A stretch of 64,000 bases of DNA from QFOX01 sp044237845 (GTDB lineage: Bacteria > Pseudomonadota > Alphaproteobacteria > Rickettsiales > UBA3002). This document shows, in pieces, positions 32,474 to 40,674 of the stretch. Below the pieces are notes generated by a model, which did no database searches, was not told the DNA's origin, and saw only the letters and a list, made by a program, of their open reading frames with translations. Every line of letters starts with the position of its first letter. The stretch's first letter is position 1. Location: the NCBI GenBank assembly GCA_044237845.1, contig JBIIEL010000004.1:10148-74147 (forward strand). Direction: 5' to 3'. The position numbers and the translations under genes were made by a program.

Positions 32474-33193
32474 ATGACGATGCGTAAATCACTGTTACTG
32501 GCCTCCGCGGCATTTACCCTTATCGGTGCGGGCGCGGCGGTTGCCGAATCAGCCCCGGCCGATATCGCGCGTGACCCAAAGGTGGCCGCTGCCGATGCGG
32601 CGCACCAGAAGCTGCACTCGCTGCGCGATAACCGTCAGGAAATCATCGGCGACCGGAGGGAGCTGCATGAGGACCGGAAGGAGCTGCGTGATGCGCGCCG
32701 TGAAGGCAATGCCGATGCGGTAGCTGCAGAGAAAGTGGAAGTCAAACAAGGCCGCGAAGAGCTGCGCGACGATATGCGCGCGCGCCATGAAGAGCGCAAA
32801 GAATTGCGTGATGACCGTCGTGAGCACCGCCAGGAGATGCACGGCAAGCATCAGGAAAAACGCGCAGAGCATCGCGAGAAGCGTCAGGACCGTCGTGAAC
32901 ATCTGCGTCCCGGGCATATCCCAGCAGGCGGCCCCGAAACACAAACCAGACCAAAGGTGGACGTGAATGCGCCAACGACCAAACCGCCAGTGGTGGGTCT
33001 GGGTAGCGGTGGTCCTGCACCGATGGAAGGTCGTCCAATGGAAATGCCACCACGCCCACGTCCGGAGCCGGTGAAAGAATTTCCACGCCCAGCCGTCACC
33101 CGGCAAGGTGACGCATCCGCACCCACCGCGGTGATCAAAGGCGCGCCCGTATCGACCGATGCGCCAACCGCCGATGATGCTGCCGCGCACTAA
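32474..33193 (+). CDS. Exported, highly charged coiled-coil and Pro-rich protein
   Basis: 239 residues. Signal peptide (about 1-25, GAAVAE), then about 110 residues dominated by Arg, Glu, Asp and His in helical heptads (NRQEIIGDRRELHEDRKELR, RREHRQEMHGKHQEKR), then a Pro-rich C-terminal half (PPRPRPEPVKEFPRPA). A good AGGAG site precedes the ATG and a strong terminator follows, so it is a single-gene unit. Charged, low-complexity periplasmic proteins of this kind occur in several alphaproteobacteria without a known role. Not recognised as a named family. Confidence 0.7.
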   Translation: MTMRKSLLLASAAFTLIGAGAAVAESAPADIARDPKVAAADAAHQKLHSLRDNRQEIIGDRRELHEDRKELRDARREGNADAVAAEKVEVKQGREELRDDMRARHEERKELRDDRREHRQEMHGKHQEKRAEHREKRQDRREHLRPGHIPAGGPETQTRPKVDVNAPTTKPPVVGLGSGGPAPMEGRPMEMPPRPRPEPVKEFPRPAVTRQGDASAPTAVIKGAPVSTDAPTADDAAAH

Positions 33194-33220
33194 TATTCGT
33201 TCGTAACATCCCCACTTTAT

Positions 33221-33249
33221 ACGGCCGGGCTCACCCCCGGCCGTTTTTT
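33221..33249 (+). terminator. Rho-independent terminator
   Basis: ACGGCCGGG and CCCGGCCGT arms around a short loop, followed by TTTTTTG. It lies about 30 bp after the stop of the charged exported protein. Confidence 0.92.
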
Positions 33250-33321
33250 GTCAAAACCGGCTGCAGAATGCTCTCAGGAGCGATGCTTGCCAAAAAATAC
33301 GTTTCGCGATACATCTGATAT

Positions 33322-33672
33322 ATGACCAACGCTGCTGAGATAAAACAGAAGCTACTGCGCTATCTGCGCTTTGCGAAGGCGTGGCTGCTGCGCGAGGAGC
33401 ATCAGCAAAAAGCGCGAGAGTTGAAAGCGCAGGCACACCGCGCGTTTACCGAGCATCCGGAAGAGGCTGGGGAGACGTATTTGCAGCATCTCTGGTTCAC
33501 GACGACGATGTCGGCGCGGTTCCTCTACGCCTCGCTGGTGATTATGATTCATGGCGCGTTTCCGTTCCTGCTCACGACGGCGGCAAGCACGCAGATCGAA
33601 ACGGTCTATCGCATCATGAAATCCCGCATTCCGAAGTCACGCCGCGAGACGCTCGACGCGGACGACGCTTAG
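33322..33672 (+). CDS. DUF6356 family protein
   Basis: 116 residues. The central part AFTEHPEEAGETYLQHLWFT followed by a hydrophobic stretch (FLYASLVIMIHGAFPFLLT) and a C-terminal helix (IETVYRIMKSR) is the DUF6356 pattern as I remember it (HPxxxGExYxxH, then a membrane segment with IHxxxPFL). The role is unknown; probably a small inner-membrane protein. A longer charged N-terminus precedes the domain. The FAD-protein gene starts 3 bp after its stop. Confidence 0.7.
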   Translation: MTNAAEIKQKLLRYLRFAKAWLLREEHQQKARELKAQAHRAFTEHPEEAGETYLQHLWFTTTMSARFLYASLVIMIHGAFPFLLTTAASTQIETVYRIMKSRIPKSRRETLDADDA

Positions 33673-33675
33673 CGC

Positions 33676-34995
33676 ATGGCCGCGCGGCGCATCGGCATTA
33701 TTGGCTTCGGCTTTTCCGGCCTGATGGTTGCGGCGCATCTCGTGCGCCAAGCTGCGCCGGGAGGCATTATTTATATTATAGCCGATGATTTTTCGGCGCG
33801 CGGCATGGCCTATGGCACGGGCGACACCGCCCATTTGCTCAACGTGCCAGCAGGGCGCATGGGCGCATTCCCGGACGCCATCGACGGGTTCTATGCGTGG
33901 ATGCAAACGGCGAACGGGGCGCTCGCCAAACAGCGCTGGAAGCTGACGAAGGATTACGCGCCGACGGATTTCGTGCCGCGCGCACTCTATGGCGAGTATC
34001 TCAGCGAACTCTGGCGCGATACGCAGGAAACCGCCGCCGCGCGCGGGGTGATGTTGAAGCTGGTGGAAACCCGCGCGACGCGGGTGCGCACCGAGGGCGG
34101 GCTCGCCATTCTCACTGCGCGGGGCGATGCGATTGCGGTGGAGGCGGCGGTGCTCGCCATCGGCAACGAAACGAAAGCCATGGCATGGCAGGCTGAAGGC
34201 ACGCAGGTGATTCAGACGCCGTGGGCAGCGGGCGCGCTTAACGGGGAGGCGCAGTGGGCGTCGCCGGTGATGCTGGTGGGCGCGGGGCTGACGGCGGTCG
34301 ACACGGTGATGTCGCTGCGCGCAGCGGGCTATACGGGCGAGATCATCGCCACCTCGCGCCACGGGCGCTGGCCAGCAGCCCACGCACTGCGTGCGAGCCA
34401 TTTTGAATTTAAAAAGGACGAACTCCTGGCGCAGAAAAACCTGCGTGCAGTGCTGCGCTATGTGCGTCAGCAGATTGCAGAAACGGGGGACTGGCACGCG
34501 GTAATCGACGGGCTGCGGCCTTATACACAAACGCTGTGGCAGAAATTTTCGGCGCGTGACCAGCAGCGGTTTCTTGCGCGATTGATGAGCGTGTGGAATG
34601 TGCATCGCCACCGCATGGCGGCAGAAATTGCGGCGGCGCTTGAAGCGGATTCAGCGCTGCGTGTGGAGGCATGTGGGAATATCGCCGCGCGTGTGGAGCA
34701 GTTGCGCCCCAGCCATCTCATCAACTGCACGGGCAGCGAGCTTGCGGCGACCAGAAGCCGCAATCCGCTGATGAAACAACTGCTCGCCGACCATGTGGTG
34801 GAGCCGCATAGCAACGGCCTCGGCGTGGCGGTTGACCCGCATCACCGCGCCTGGGGTGCCGCACACCCGCAGCTTTATGTGGTGGGCACGTGGATGACCG
34901 GGCAGCTGCTCGAATCCACCGCTGTGCCGGAACTGCGCGTGCAAGCGGCGGCGATTGCGCGTGCCCTTGCATCTGTCGATCGGACACCTATGTAA
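33676..34995 (+). CDS. FAD/NAD(P)-binding protein
   Basis: 439 residues. Rossmann start RRIGIIGFGFSGLMVAAHL (GxGxxG) at about 3-21, then the SxRGxAYG-type motif (SARGMAYGTGD) and HLLNVPAGRMGAFP, typical of the FAD-NAD(P)-binding family PF13454. A second nucleotide site is VMLVGAGLTAVDTVMSLR (about 196-213). Members oxidise or hydroxylate varied small molecules; the substrate is unknown. It is in a compact plus-strand group with the DUF6356 and GNAT genes. Confidence 0.82.
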   Translation: MAARRIGIIGFGFSGLMVAAHLVRQAAPGGIIYIIADDFSARGMAYGTGDTAHLLNVPAGRMGAFPDAIDGFYAWMQTANGALAKQRWKLTKDYAPTDFVPRALYGEYLSELWRDTQETAAARGVMLKLVETRATRVRTEGGLAILTARGDAIAVEAAVLAIGNETKAMAWQAEGTQVIQTPWAAGALNGEAQWASPVMLVGAGLTAVDTVMSLRAAGYTGEIIATSRHGRWPAAHALRASHFEFKKDELLAQKNLRAVLRYVRQQIAETGDWHAVIDGLRPYTQTLWQKFSARDQQRFLARLMSVWNVHRHRMAAEIAAALEADSALRVEACGNIAARVEQLRPSHLINCTGSELAATRSRNPLMKQLLADHVVEPHSNGLGVAVDPHHRAWGAAHPQLYVVGTWMTGQLLESTAVPELRVQAAAIARALASVDRTPM

Positions 34996-35002
34996 TCTGC
35001 CT

Positions 35003-35443
35003 ATGGGCAGCCCGACCTTTGAGCAATTTACCACTAACGATGCGGCGCAGTTTGCGCTGGCGCGCGCGATTCGCGAAGAAGTGTTTCTCGTGGAACAAGG
35101 CGTGCCGCCTGCGGATGAGTGGGACGCGTTTGAAGACGACGCGACGCATTTTCTGATGAGGATTAACGGCGAGGCGATGGGCACGGCGCGGGTGCGCATC
35201 CTCGGCGATGTGGCGAAGCTGGAGCGGATTGCCATCCGCAAGCCTGCACGTGGCAAGGGGTTGGGCGAGCAGCTGATGGTGCATTTGCTCGCCTTCGCGC
35301 GGCAGCAACCGGGCGTGACTAGCGCCAAACTCAGCGCGCAATGTTACGCGATTCCCTTCTATGAGAAATGCGGATTTGCCGTGGTGAGTGACGAATATTT
35401 GGACGCTGGCATTCCGCATAAAATGATGCAGATGGTGCTGTAG
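35003..35443 (+). CDS. GNAT family N-acetyltransferase
   Basis: 146 residues from the ATG at 35003. IREEVFLVEQGVPPADEWD, KLERIAIRKPARGKGLGEQL (the acetyl-CoA-binding R/QxxGxG/A loop) and AQCYAIPFYEKCGF form the ElaA/YjcF-like GNAT subfamily. The acceptor substrate is unknown. It follows the FAD-protein gene by 7 bp and is likely co-transcribed with it. A longer in-frame start at 34955 would overlap that gene and is not favoured. Confidence 0.88.
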   Translation: MGSPTFEQFTTNDAAQFALARAIREEVFLVEQGVPPADEWDAFEDDATHFLMRINGEAMGTARVRILGDVAKLERIAIRKPARGKGLGEQLMVHLLAFARQQPGVTSAKLSAQCYAIPFYEKCGFAVVSDEYLDAGIPHKMMQMVL

Positions 35444-35447
35444 AAGA

Positions 35448-36188
35448 TTACTGCGTTCCCGGTTTGCGCTTGCGCTTTTTGAGGGCGACCATTGAGGCGA
35501 AATGGCCTTGTGGCGCGGGCGCGGCGGCGCCTTCTTCGGCTTTCGGCGCGGTGGCGCTTGTGCCAGTATAGGTGTTTTTGCGACACTCGATGGTGAAGCC
35601 ACCCCCCTGACGGTTTTTGACTTCGAGGATGTATTTCTCGATCGGCTGTTTGGGATTGTCGCGGCGGCTGAAGATCATGAGATACAGCTTGCTCATGCTG
35701 TCGCCCGGAATGGTGGTTTCGGGGTATTCGAGATGGAGCGCTTCGAGTGCGTCGGCGGCTTCGTGGATATTCGCGTATTCCTTGCCCTTGAGCACGTTGC
35801 GTAGCACCGGGTGCCCCCAGTTGGGGCAACGCGCGGCGGGGCGTTTGCGCGCCGGGTGGGTTTTTAGCTCGCGCAGCATTTTTGTGGCAGTGATGGTGTA
35901 ATGCGCGTCTTCGTCCTTCATCCGCACCACGCGTAGCGTGGCGTAATGGCCGAGGAACCCGGCTTGCTCTTCGTCCTCGCTCACCTCGAAATTGCGGATC
36001 CAGAGGGTGAGGGCGCGCGGATCGTCTTCTTGCTCGCTGGCATGAGTATAGGCGGTGCGGAGTTGGGTGAGGCGGGCAAGCGCGGGGGCTTCCTCGCGGA
36101 AACGGTAGAGGCCGTTGACGACAGCCGCCACCTGCGCGCTTAGCGCATTGGCGTAACGGGGTTTTTTCGGGGTCGAGCTGCTTGTCAT
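35448..36188 (-). CDS. Conserved-looking hypothetical protein (no family recognised)
   Basis: 246 residues, soluble and basic at both ends. An N-terminal helical segment (VAAVVNGLYRFREEAPALARL), a middle part with NWGHPVLRNVLKGKEYANIHE and ALEALHLEYPETTIPGDSMSK, and a basic C-terminal tail (VALKKRKRKPGTQ). Codon usage matches neighbouring core genes, so I treat it as genuine. It is convergent with the GNAT gene, with 4 bp between the stops. I see no catalytic motif, signal peptide or membrane segment. Confidence 0.6.
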   Translation of the reverse strand: MTSSSTPKKPRYANALSAQVAAVVNGLYRFREEAPALARLTQLRTAYTHASEQEDDPRALTLWIRNFEVSEDEEQAGFLGHYATLRVVRMKDEDAHYTITATKMLRELKTHPARKRPAARCPNWGHPVLRNVLKGKEYANIHEAADALEALHLEYPETTIPGDSMSKLYLMIFSRRDNPKQPIEKYILEVKNRQGGGFTIECRKNTYTGTSATAPKAEEGAAAPAPQGHFASMVALKKRKRKPGTQ

Positions 36189-36340
36189 CGCCCCGAGGCT
36201 AGCATAGTCGGCCGGTCAGGGGAAGCCGTGATGAGAAATCAGGCAATTTTGGATGGTTTTTGCGCGTTTTGGTGCGGATTTCATCGAAATTAAACGGAAA
36301 ATTAACCGCTGCGGGTGTATGATGGCGGCTTAAAGGTGGA

Positions 36341-36973
36341 ATGATGCCCGAGAAGAATACTGCACCCAAGCATTATGTCGTCACGCAAGTGAAATGCGTC
36401 AGTGGGCACATCTATACGCATGCGCAAAGGGCGGGAGGCAGTGAGAAGATGGGATATCTGCCTCCAGAAGAATCATACCTGCCTAAAGAAAACGCAGATA
36501 AAGATGCCAAACCTAAGACGTGTGGGGCGGGGGATAAGCTGATCTACAAGGACAGCATCACGATTATCCAGTCAAAGGGTATGATTGAGATTGAGTGCGT
36601 CGATGCAAAGCGCAACGTGATCTATTTGGCGATTGAGGGAAATAACGGGCTGCTCCTCAAGAATAACGAAGTGGTGGAGACGTCGGGATTCATCGCCACG
36701 ATTCAGCCAAAAATAAAGGCTGCGCTGGCGAATGTCGCGGGAGAGGGAAGAGATGCCGCATGGGCAGCGCTTGACTTGGCGGTGTCGGAGTTGGCGTTGG
36801 ACAGCATTGCGTTGGCAATGAAGCAAAAAAAGGGCGAGACGGATGAAGCCTGCGCGGCGCGGATGGCCGCGACCATCCAGAAATCGGAGAAGAGGTTCCC
36901 GCAGATTCAGGAGATTGTGAAGGTGCTGCGCGCCAACCCCCACCTCGAGGCGGGGGTGGCGGATAGGGTTTAG
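36341..36973 (+). CDS. Hypothetical protein truncated by an in-frame amber codon
   Basis: 210 residues to a TAG at 36971-36973. Features: CVSGHIYTHAQRAGG near the N-terminus, KLIYKDSITIIQSKGMIEIE, and a helical second half (AAWAALDLAVSELALDSIAL). The same frame continues past the TAG for another 65 sense codons with coding character to a TGA at 37169-37171, so the original protein was probably about 276 residues. No family recognised. Upstream at 36290-36305 two TTAA boxes separated by 8 bp precede a TATGAT sequence, a weaker version of the CtrA-like promoters near 40.6-46.3 kb. Confidence 0.6.
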   Translation: MMPEKNTAPKHYVVTQVKCVSGHIYTHAQRAGGSEKMGYLPPEESYLPKENADKDAKPKTCGAGDKLIYKDSITIIQSKGMIEIECVDAKRNVIYLAIEGNNGLLLKNNEVVETSGFIATIQPKIKAALANVAGEGRDAAWAALDLAVSELALDSIALAMKQKKGETDEACAARMAATIQKSEKRFPQIQEIVKVLRANPHLEAGVADRV

Positions 36974-37171
36974 GACTATCTCGGTTTTGGGCTGGCGGAT
37001 GGGAAAATCAACCCGAAAACGGAACAGGCCGCCATCCGCGACGTGCTCTCGCAGGCGGGCGGTACGCTTGAAATCCGCGCCGAGGGATTTGAAATCGAGG
37101 TGGCTGGTCGGTGTTTTACCCTCGCCCCACCACCGCCAGCGCCCAAGGGCAAGGTGGTAAAAAAGCGTTGA
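36974..37171 (+). pseudogene. In-frame continuation after the amber codon
   Basis: Directly after the TAG the frame reads DYLGFGLADGKINPKTEQAA, then IRDVLSQAGGTLEIRAEGFE, IEVAGRCFTLAPPPPAP and a basic end KGKVVKKR before TGA. It has no start codon or ribosome-binding site of its own, so it is either the detached C-terminus of the preceding gene or reached by readthrough. Confidence 0.6.
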
Positions 37172-37215
37172 GGCAGCCTCCACGCTGCGAATCTTCACAA
37201 AACTGTCATAAATCC

Positions 37216-37236
37216 TTAACTGTTTTCTGTTAGGTT
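37216..37236 (+). promoter_or_regulatory. Putative promoter, TTAA-N9-GTTAGGTT
   Basis: TTAA at 37216-37219, nine bases, then GTTAGGTT at 37229-37236, the same geometry as the promoters at 40609, 45198 and 46297. Only one TTAA half-site is present here (GTCA stands at the other position). It lies 18 bp before the ATG of the PIN-like gene. Confidence 0.45.
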
Positions 37237-37253
37237 GATGTGCAGGGGGAATT

Positions 37254-38294
37254 ATGAGCCAGACGCCAAAGCCAACATTCATTCTCGATACGTCGTTCCT
37301 TTTGCATTTGTCGCGGTTTGATGCATTTTTTAATGAAATGCGGAAAGAGGGCAAGCTTCGCCCCGACCCATTCCCCGCCGAGAAAACACCGTTGCAAGGG
37401 CTGGAATATCTTGCACAGCGTGGCTGTCATTTCGTTATTCCTAACGAAGTGCTGCGTGAAATAACGCAAAATAAGGGAGGAGATTGGGGCTTGGGGCTTG
37501 ACGCCAATGGGGCTCCGTATCTGGATGTCGAATCCTTACGCAGAATAAAATATGACGACAACCGTATTTGGGGAAAGCAATTGGTCAACTATCTCCTAGC
37601 GCGCCATAAAGAGGGTGGAGTGCAGTGTTTTGGGTCTGCTGAGGAATATTTTAAGGCGCCCCCAAAAGAGACAGCGTGTTTTGCCATCGTTTCAGATTTG
37701 CACTCGCTCACTTCAGGGAATGGGTTTCAAGACGGCGATGCGTTTGCAAAAAGGAATCGTTCAGCACAGCACCACAAGCAGCAGATGGGCTTGAAAGACG
37801 ATCGCCTTGTGAAAGGAGGTAAAGCGCAGTCTGGAGATGAGGAAATTCTCAAGATAAAAGACTATTTTTCCACCGCTCCGTACGACAAGAGTTACAACAT
37901 CAACCTATGTTTATTGTCGGACGATGGAGATCTGCTGGATAAGTTTCAACCTACAACTCAAGAAATCAGAAGAGCTTGTCCTAAGCCGATGTTTGAAAGT
38001 ACGAATATTTTATCTTATCTCGACCTGCTGGTGCAGAGCGGGTTTCTCCCCGCGGGCGTGAACCCCAAATTGCTCAGGGGGGCTTTTGAACAGTTTAGGG
38101 TGGCATCCTCTTCGCAAGGAGCCCACTTTCCAACGCAACCGAATGATTTGACAAAAATGATCGATTATGCAGGGCTGAACAAGAGTGCTGCGGCCACTAC
38201 TGTTGGCAATATTCATAATTTGGGGCAGGTGGGCAATGGTAGAGCGCAACACCCGCTCATCGCCACACATCAAGACGGTGGGCGGACGGATTAA
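37254..38294 (+). CDS. Large PIN-like domain protein (predicted ribonuclease)
   Basis: 346 residues. PIN-type acidic residues appear in order: D12 in FILDTSFLLHLS, E65 in VIPNEVLREIT, D195/E196 in SGDEEILKIKDYF and D223-D226 in LLSDDGDLLDKF. This fits a metal-dependent RNase active site with a long insertion (about 75-190) between the second and third motifs. VapC toxins are about 130 residues, so this is not an ordinary toxin, and no antitoxin gene adjoins. The C-terminal 90 residues are unassigned. It is more AT-rich than the core genes. Confidence 0.6.
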   Translation: MSQTPKPTFILDTSFLLHLSRFDAFFNEMRKEGKLRPDPFPAEKTPLQGLEYLAQRGCHFVIPNEVLREITQNKGGDWGLGLDANGAPYLDVESLRRIKYDDNRIWGKQLVNYLLARHKEGGVQCFGSAEEYFKAPPKETACFAIVSDLHSLTSGNGFQDGDAFAKRNRSAQHHKQQMGLKDDRLVKGGKAQSGDEEILKIKDYFSTAPYDKSYNINLCLLSDDGDLLDKFQPTTQEIRRACPKPMFESTNILSYLDLLVQSGFLPAGVNPKLLRGAFEQFRVASSSQGAHFPTQPNDLTKMIDYAGLNKSAAATTVGNIHNLGQVGNGRAQHPLIATHQDGGRTD

Positions 38295-38518
38295 CCTTCG
38301 CCCTGATACGCAAACCGCGGCTTCTCCACACCATCCACGGTGATGCTGCCCTCGAACATCGCGCGGGGGCGGACCCAGAACTGGCCGCTTGGGTTGTCGT
38401 AGAGGCATTCGTAATGCACGAGTTCTTCGAGCGTTTCGCTGTGACGCACCAGCCCCAGCACGCGGTAGCGCGGGCCTTTGTAATGCTGGTAGATACCGCC
38501 AATGACGAGGTCGGCCAT
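38291..38518 (-). CDS. DUF1653 domain protein
   Basis: 75 residues. GGIYQHYKGPRYRVLGLVRH, LVHYECLY, WVRPRAMF and KPRFAYQG follow the DUF1653 consensus (YxHyKGxxYxvl...wvRPxxmF...pRF) from end to end. The function is unknown. It sits 3 bp downstream of typA and is probably co-transcribed; its stop overlaps the stop of the convergent PIN-like gene. Confidence 0.9.
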   Translation of the reverse strand: MADLVIGGIYQHYKGPRYRVLGLVRHSETLEELVHYECLYDNPSGQFWVRPRAMFEGSITVDGVEKPRFAYQGEG

Positions 38519-38521
38519 CGC

Positions 38522-40342
38522 TTACGCGCTTTTGGCTTTCTCGGCGCGTTTGCGCAGGTTGGGGTCGAGCAGCTTTTTGCGTAGGCGGATGGTTTTCGGG
38601 GTCACTTCCATCAGCTCATCGTCCTCGATATAGGCAATCGCCTGCTCGAGCGTCGGCACTTTCGGCGGGGTGAGGCGCACGGCCTCGTCCTTGCTCGTCG
38701 TGCGGATGTTGGTAAGCTGCTTGGCTTTCAGCGGGTTGACCTCGAGATCGTTCTCGCGGCTATGCTGGCCGATAATCATGCCCTCATAGACTTTCACGCC
38801 GCCCGGAATAATCATGAAGCCGCGCTCTTCGAGACCCCAGAGTGCGTAATCCGTTGCGACGCCGGTGGCGTTGGCGATCAGCACGCCGTTCCTGCGGCCT
38901 GCGATGTCGCCCTTATAGGGGCCGTAGCCGTGGAACAGGCGGCTCAGCACGCCGGAACCGCGCGTATCCGTCATGAATTCGCCCTGATAACCGATCATCC
39001 CGCGCGAGGGCATGATGAACTTCATGCGCAATTTGCCGCCGGAGGAGGGGCGCATTTCCGTCATGTTCCCTTTGCGTAGGCTGAGTTTCTCGACCACGAT
39101 GCCCGAGTATTCCTCGTCCACATCGACTTGTACTTCTTCCATCGGCTCCTCGCGCTCGCCCGCGTCGTTAGTGCGGAACAGCACGCGTGGGCGCGACACT
39201 GAAAGCTCGAAGCCTTCGCGGCGCATGGTTTCGATCAGCACGCCAAGTTGCAACTCGCCGCGGCCACCGACTTCGAACGCATCCGCCATTTCGGTTTCTT
39301 TGACGCGGATGGCGACGTTGGATTCGGCCTCTTTAAACAGGCGATCGCGGATCATGCGGCTGGTGACTTTGCTGCCTTCTGTGCCGGCGAGGGGGGAGTC
39401 GTTCACCGCGATGGTGATGGCCATGGTTGGCGGATCGATCGGCGTGGCGCGCAGTGGCGAAGTGAGTTCCAGCGCGCCGACCGTATCGGCCACGGTGGTG
39501 GCAGAAAGCCCCGCGATGGAGACGATAGAGCCAGCCTCCGCCTCGTTCACCGGGTTGCGCTCGATGCCATCGAACGACAGCAGCTTGGTGATGCGGCCTT
39601 GCTCGACCACTTTGCCGTCGAGGCTGAGGCCTTTTACTGGCATGCCCACTTTGGCGATGCCGGATTCGATTTTACCGGTGAGAATACGGCCGAGGAAGTT
39701 GTCGGACTCGATGAGGGTGACGAGGAAGGCGAACTGCGCCTCAGGGTCGGCATCCGGCGCTTCTACGTAACTCACCACTTCGTCCATGATGCAGTGCAGG
39801 TTCTCGCGCGGAGCATCGAGGTCTTTCGCCGCCCAGCCGTTACGGCCAGAAGCGTAGATGACCGGGAAATCGAGCTGTGCGTCGTTCGCATCCAGCGCGA
39901 CGAAGAGGTCGAAGACTTCGTTGAGCACTTCGTCCACGCGCGCATCCGGGCGGTCGACTTTGTTGATGATGACGATGGGGCGCAGACCCTGGGCGAGCGC
40001 TTTCATCAGTACGAATTTGGTTTGTGGCATTGGGCCTTCTGCGGCATCGACCAGCAGTAACACTCCGTCAACCATACCTAGTATGCGCTCCACCTCGCCA
40101 CCGAAATCGGCGTGGCCGGGGGTGTCGATGATGTTGATGCGTGTGTCTTTCCACTGAATGCTGGTGCATTTCGCGAGAATGGTAATGCCGCGCTCTTTCT
40201 CGAGGTCGTTGCTATCCATCACGCGCTCTTCGACCTTCTGGTTGTCGCGGAAGGTGCCCGCCTGGCGGAGCATCACATCGATGAGGGTGGTTTTGCCGTG
40301 GTCGACGTGGGCGATGATGGCGACGTTACGAAGCTGTGTCAT
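38522..40342 (-). CDS. typA: Translational GTPase TypA/BipA
   Basis: Ribosome-binding GTPase related to EF-G, needed for 50S maturation and growth under stress or cold. 606 residues. G1 AHVDHGKTTL (11-20), G2 with RGITI, G3 DTPGHADFGGEV, G4 NKVD. The C-terminal BipA-specific domain is present (NRNGVLIANATG-like stretch, SRENDLEVNPLKAKQLTN). It is monocistronic or paired with the DUF1653 gene. Confidence 0.96.
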   Translation of the reverse strand: MTQLRNVAIIAHVDHGKTTLIDVMLRQAGTFRDNQKVEERVMDSNDLEKERGITILAKCTSIQWKDTRINIIDTPGHADFGGEVERILGMVDGVLLLVDAAEGPMPQTKFVLMKALAQGLRPIVIINKVDRPDARVDEVLNEVFDLFVALDANDAQLDFPVIYASGRNGWAAKDLDAPRENLHCIMDEVVSYVEAPDADPEAQFAFLVTLIESDNFLGRILTGKIESGIAKVGMPVKGLSLDGKVVEQGRITKLLSFDGIERNPVNEAEAGSIVSIAGLSATTVADTVGALELTSPLRATPIDPPTMAITIAVNDSPLAGTEGSKVTSRMIRDRLFKEAESNVAIRVKETEMADAFEVGGRGELQLGVLIETMRREGFELSVSRPRVLFRTNDAGEREEPMEEVQVDVDEEYSGIVVEKLSLRKGNMTEMRPSSGGKLRMKFIMPSRGMIGYQGEFMTDTRGSGVLSRLFHGYGPYKGDIAGRRNGVLIANATGVATDYALWGLEERGFMIIPGGVKVYEGMIIGQHSRENDLEVNPLKAKQLTNIRTTSKDEAVRLTPPKVPTLEQAIAYIEDDELMEVTPKTIRLRKKLLDPNLRKRAEKAKSA

Positions 40343-40608
40343 ATACTCTACAATCGGCGTGTTCTGGCGGCGAACTGCGTTGTCGTGCCCGGTGCTCGGT
40401 CACTCCTAGCATTTCAATCACCATCACCCGCCTTACGCTGGGGGTTAATCGGGGTAAAAAATCAGGTTGTGCGCCGCAATAAGTGATTTTGCCCGCCTTG
40501 GCCAGCGTTTTTGTTGAAAAAGGCCGGAATTCATCCGTTTTTATATGCTGCGTGGGGCGTGATTGCCCTTCAGAAGGCTGAAAAACGCAGCAAATTTCCG
40601 CCCCGGCC
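40343..40608. other. Intergenic region between divergent typA and the 1498-residue gene
   Basis: No gene is seen. The left part should hold the typA promoter. GGGGTTAATCGGGG near 40441 and an AT-rich tract near 40540 are unremarkable. The CtrA-like promoter of the large gene follows directly at 40609. Confidence 0.5.
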
Positions 40609-40640
40609 TTAAGAATTCCTTAAACCTTTGATGCTAGGGT
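40609..40640 (+). promoter_or_regulatory. CtrA-like box and promoter of the 1498-residue gene
   Basis: TTAA (40609-40612), seven bases, TTAA (40620-40623), nine bases, then GCTAGGGT (40633-40640). TTAA-N7-TTAA is the Caulobacter CtrA site, and GCTAnnnT resembles the alphaproteobacterial housekeeping -10 (GCTANAWC). The box would cover the -35 region, as at CtrA-activated promoters. The ATG is 34 bp downstream, behind a GAGAGAA site. Confidence 0.6.
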
Positions 40641-40674
40641 GAAGAGGTAGAACCTTAATGCGTGAGAGAATTTT

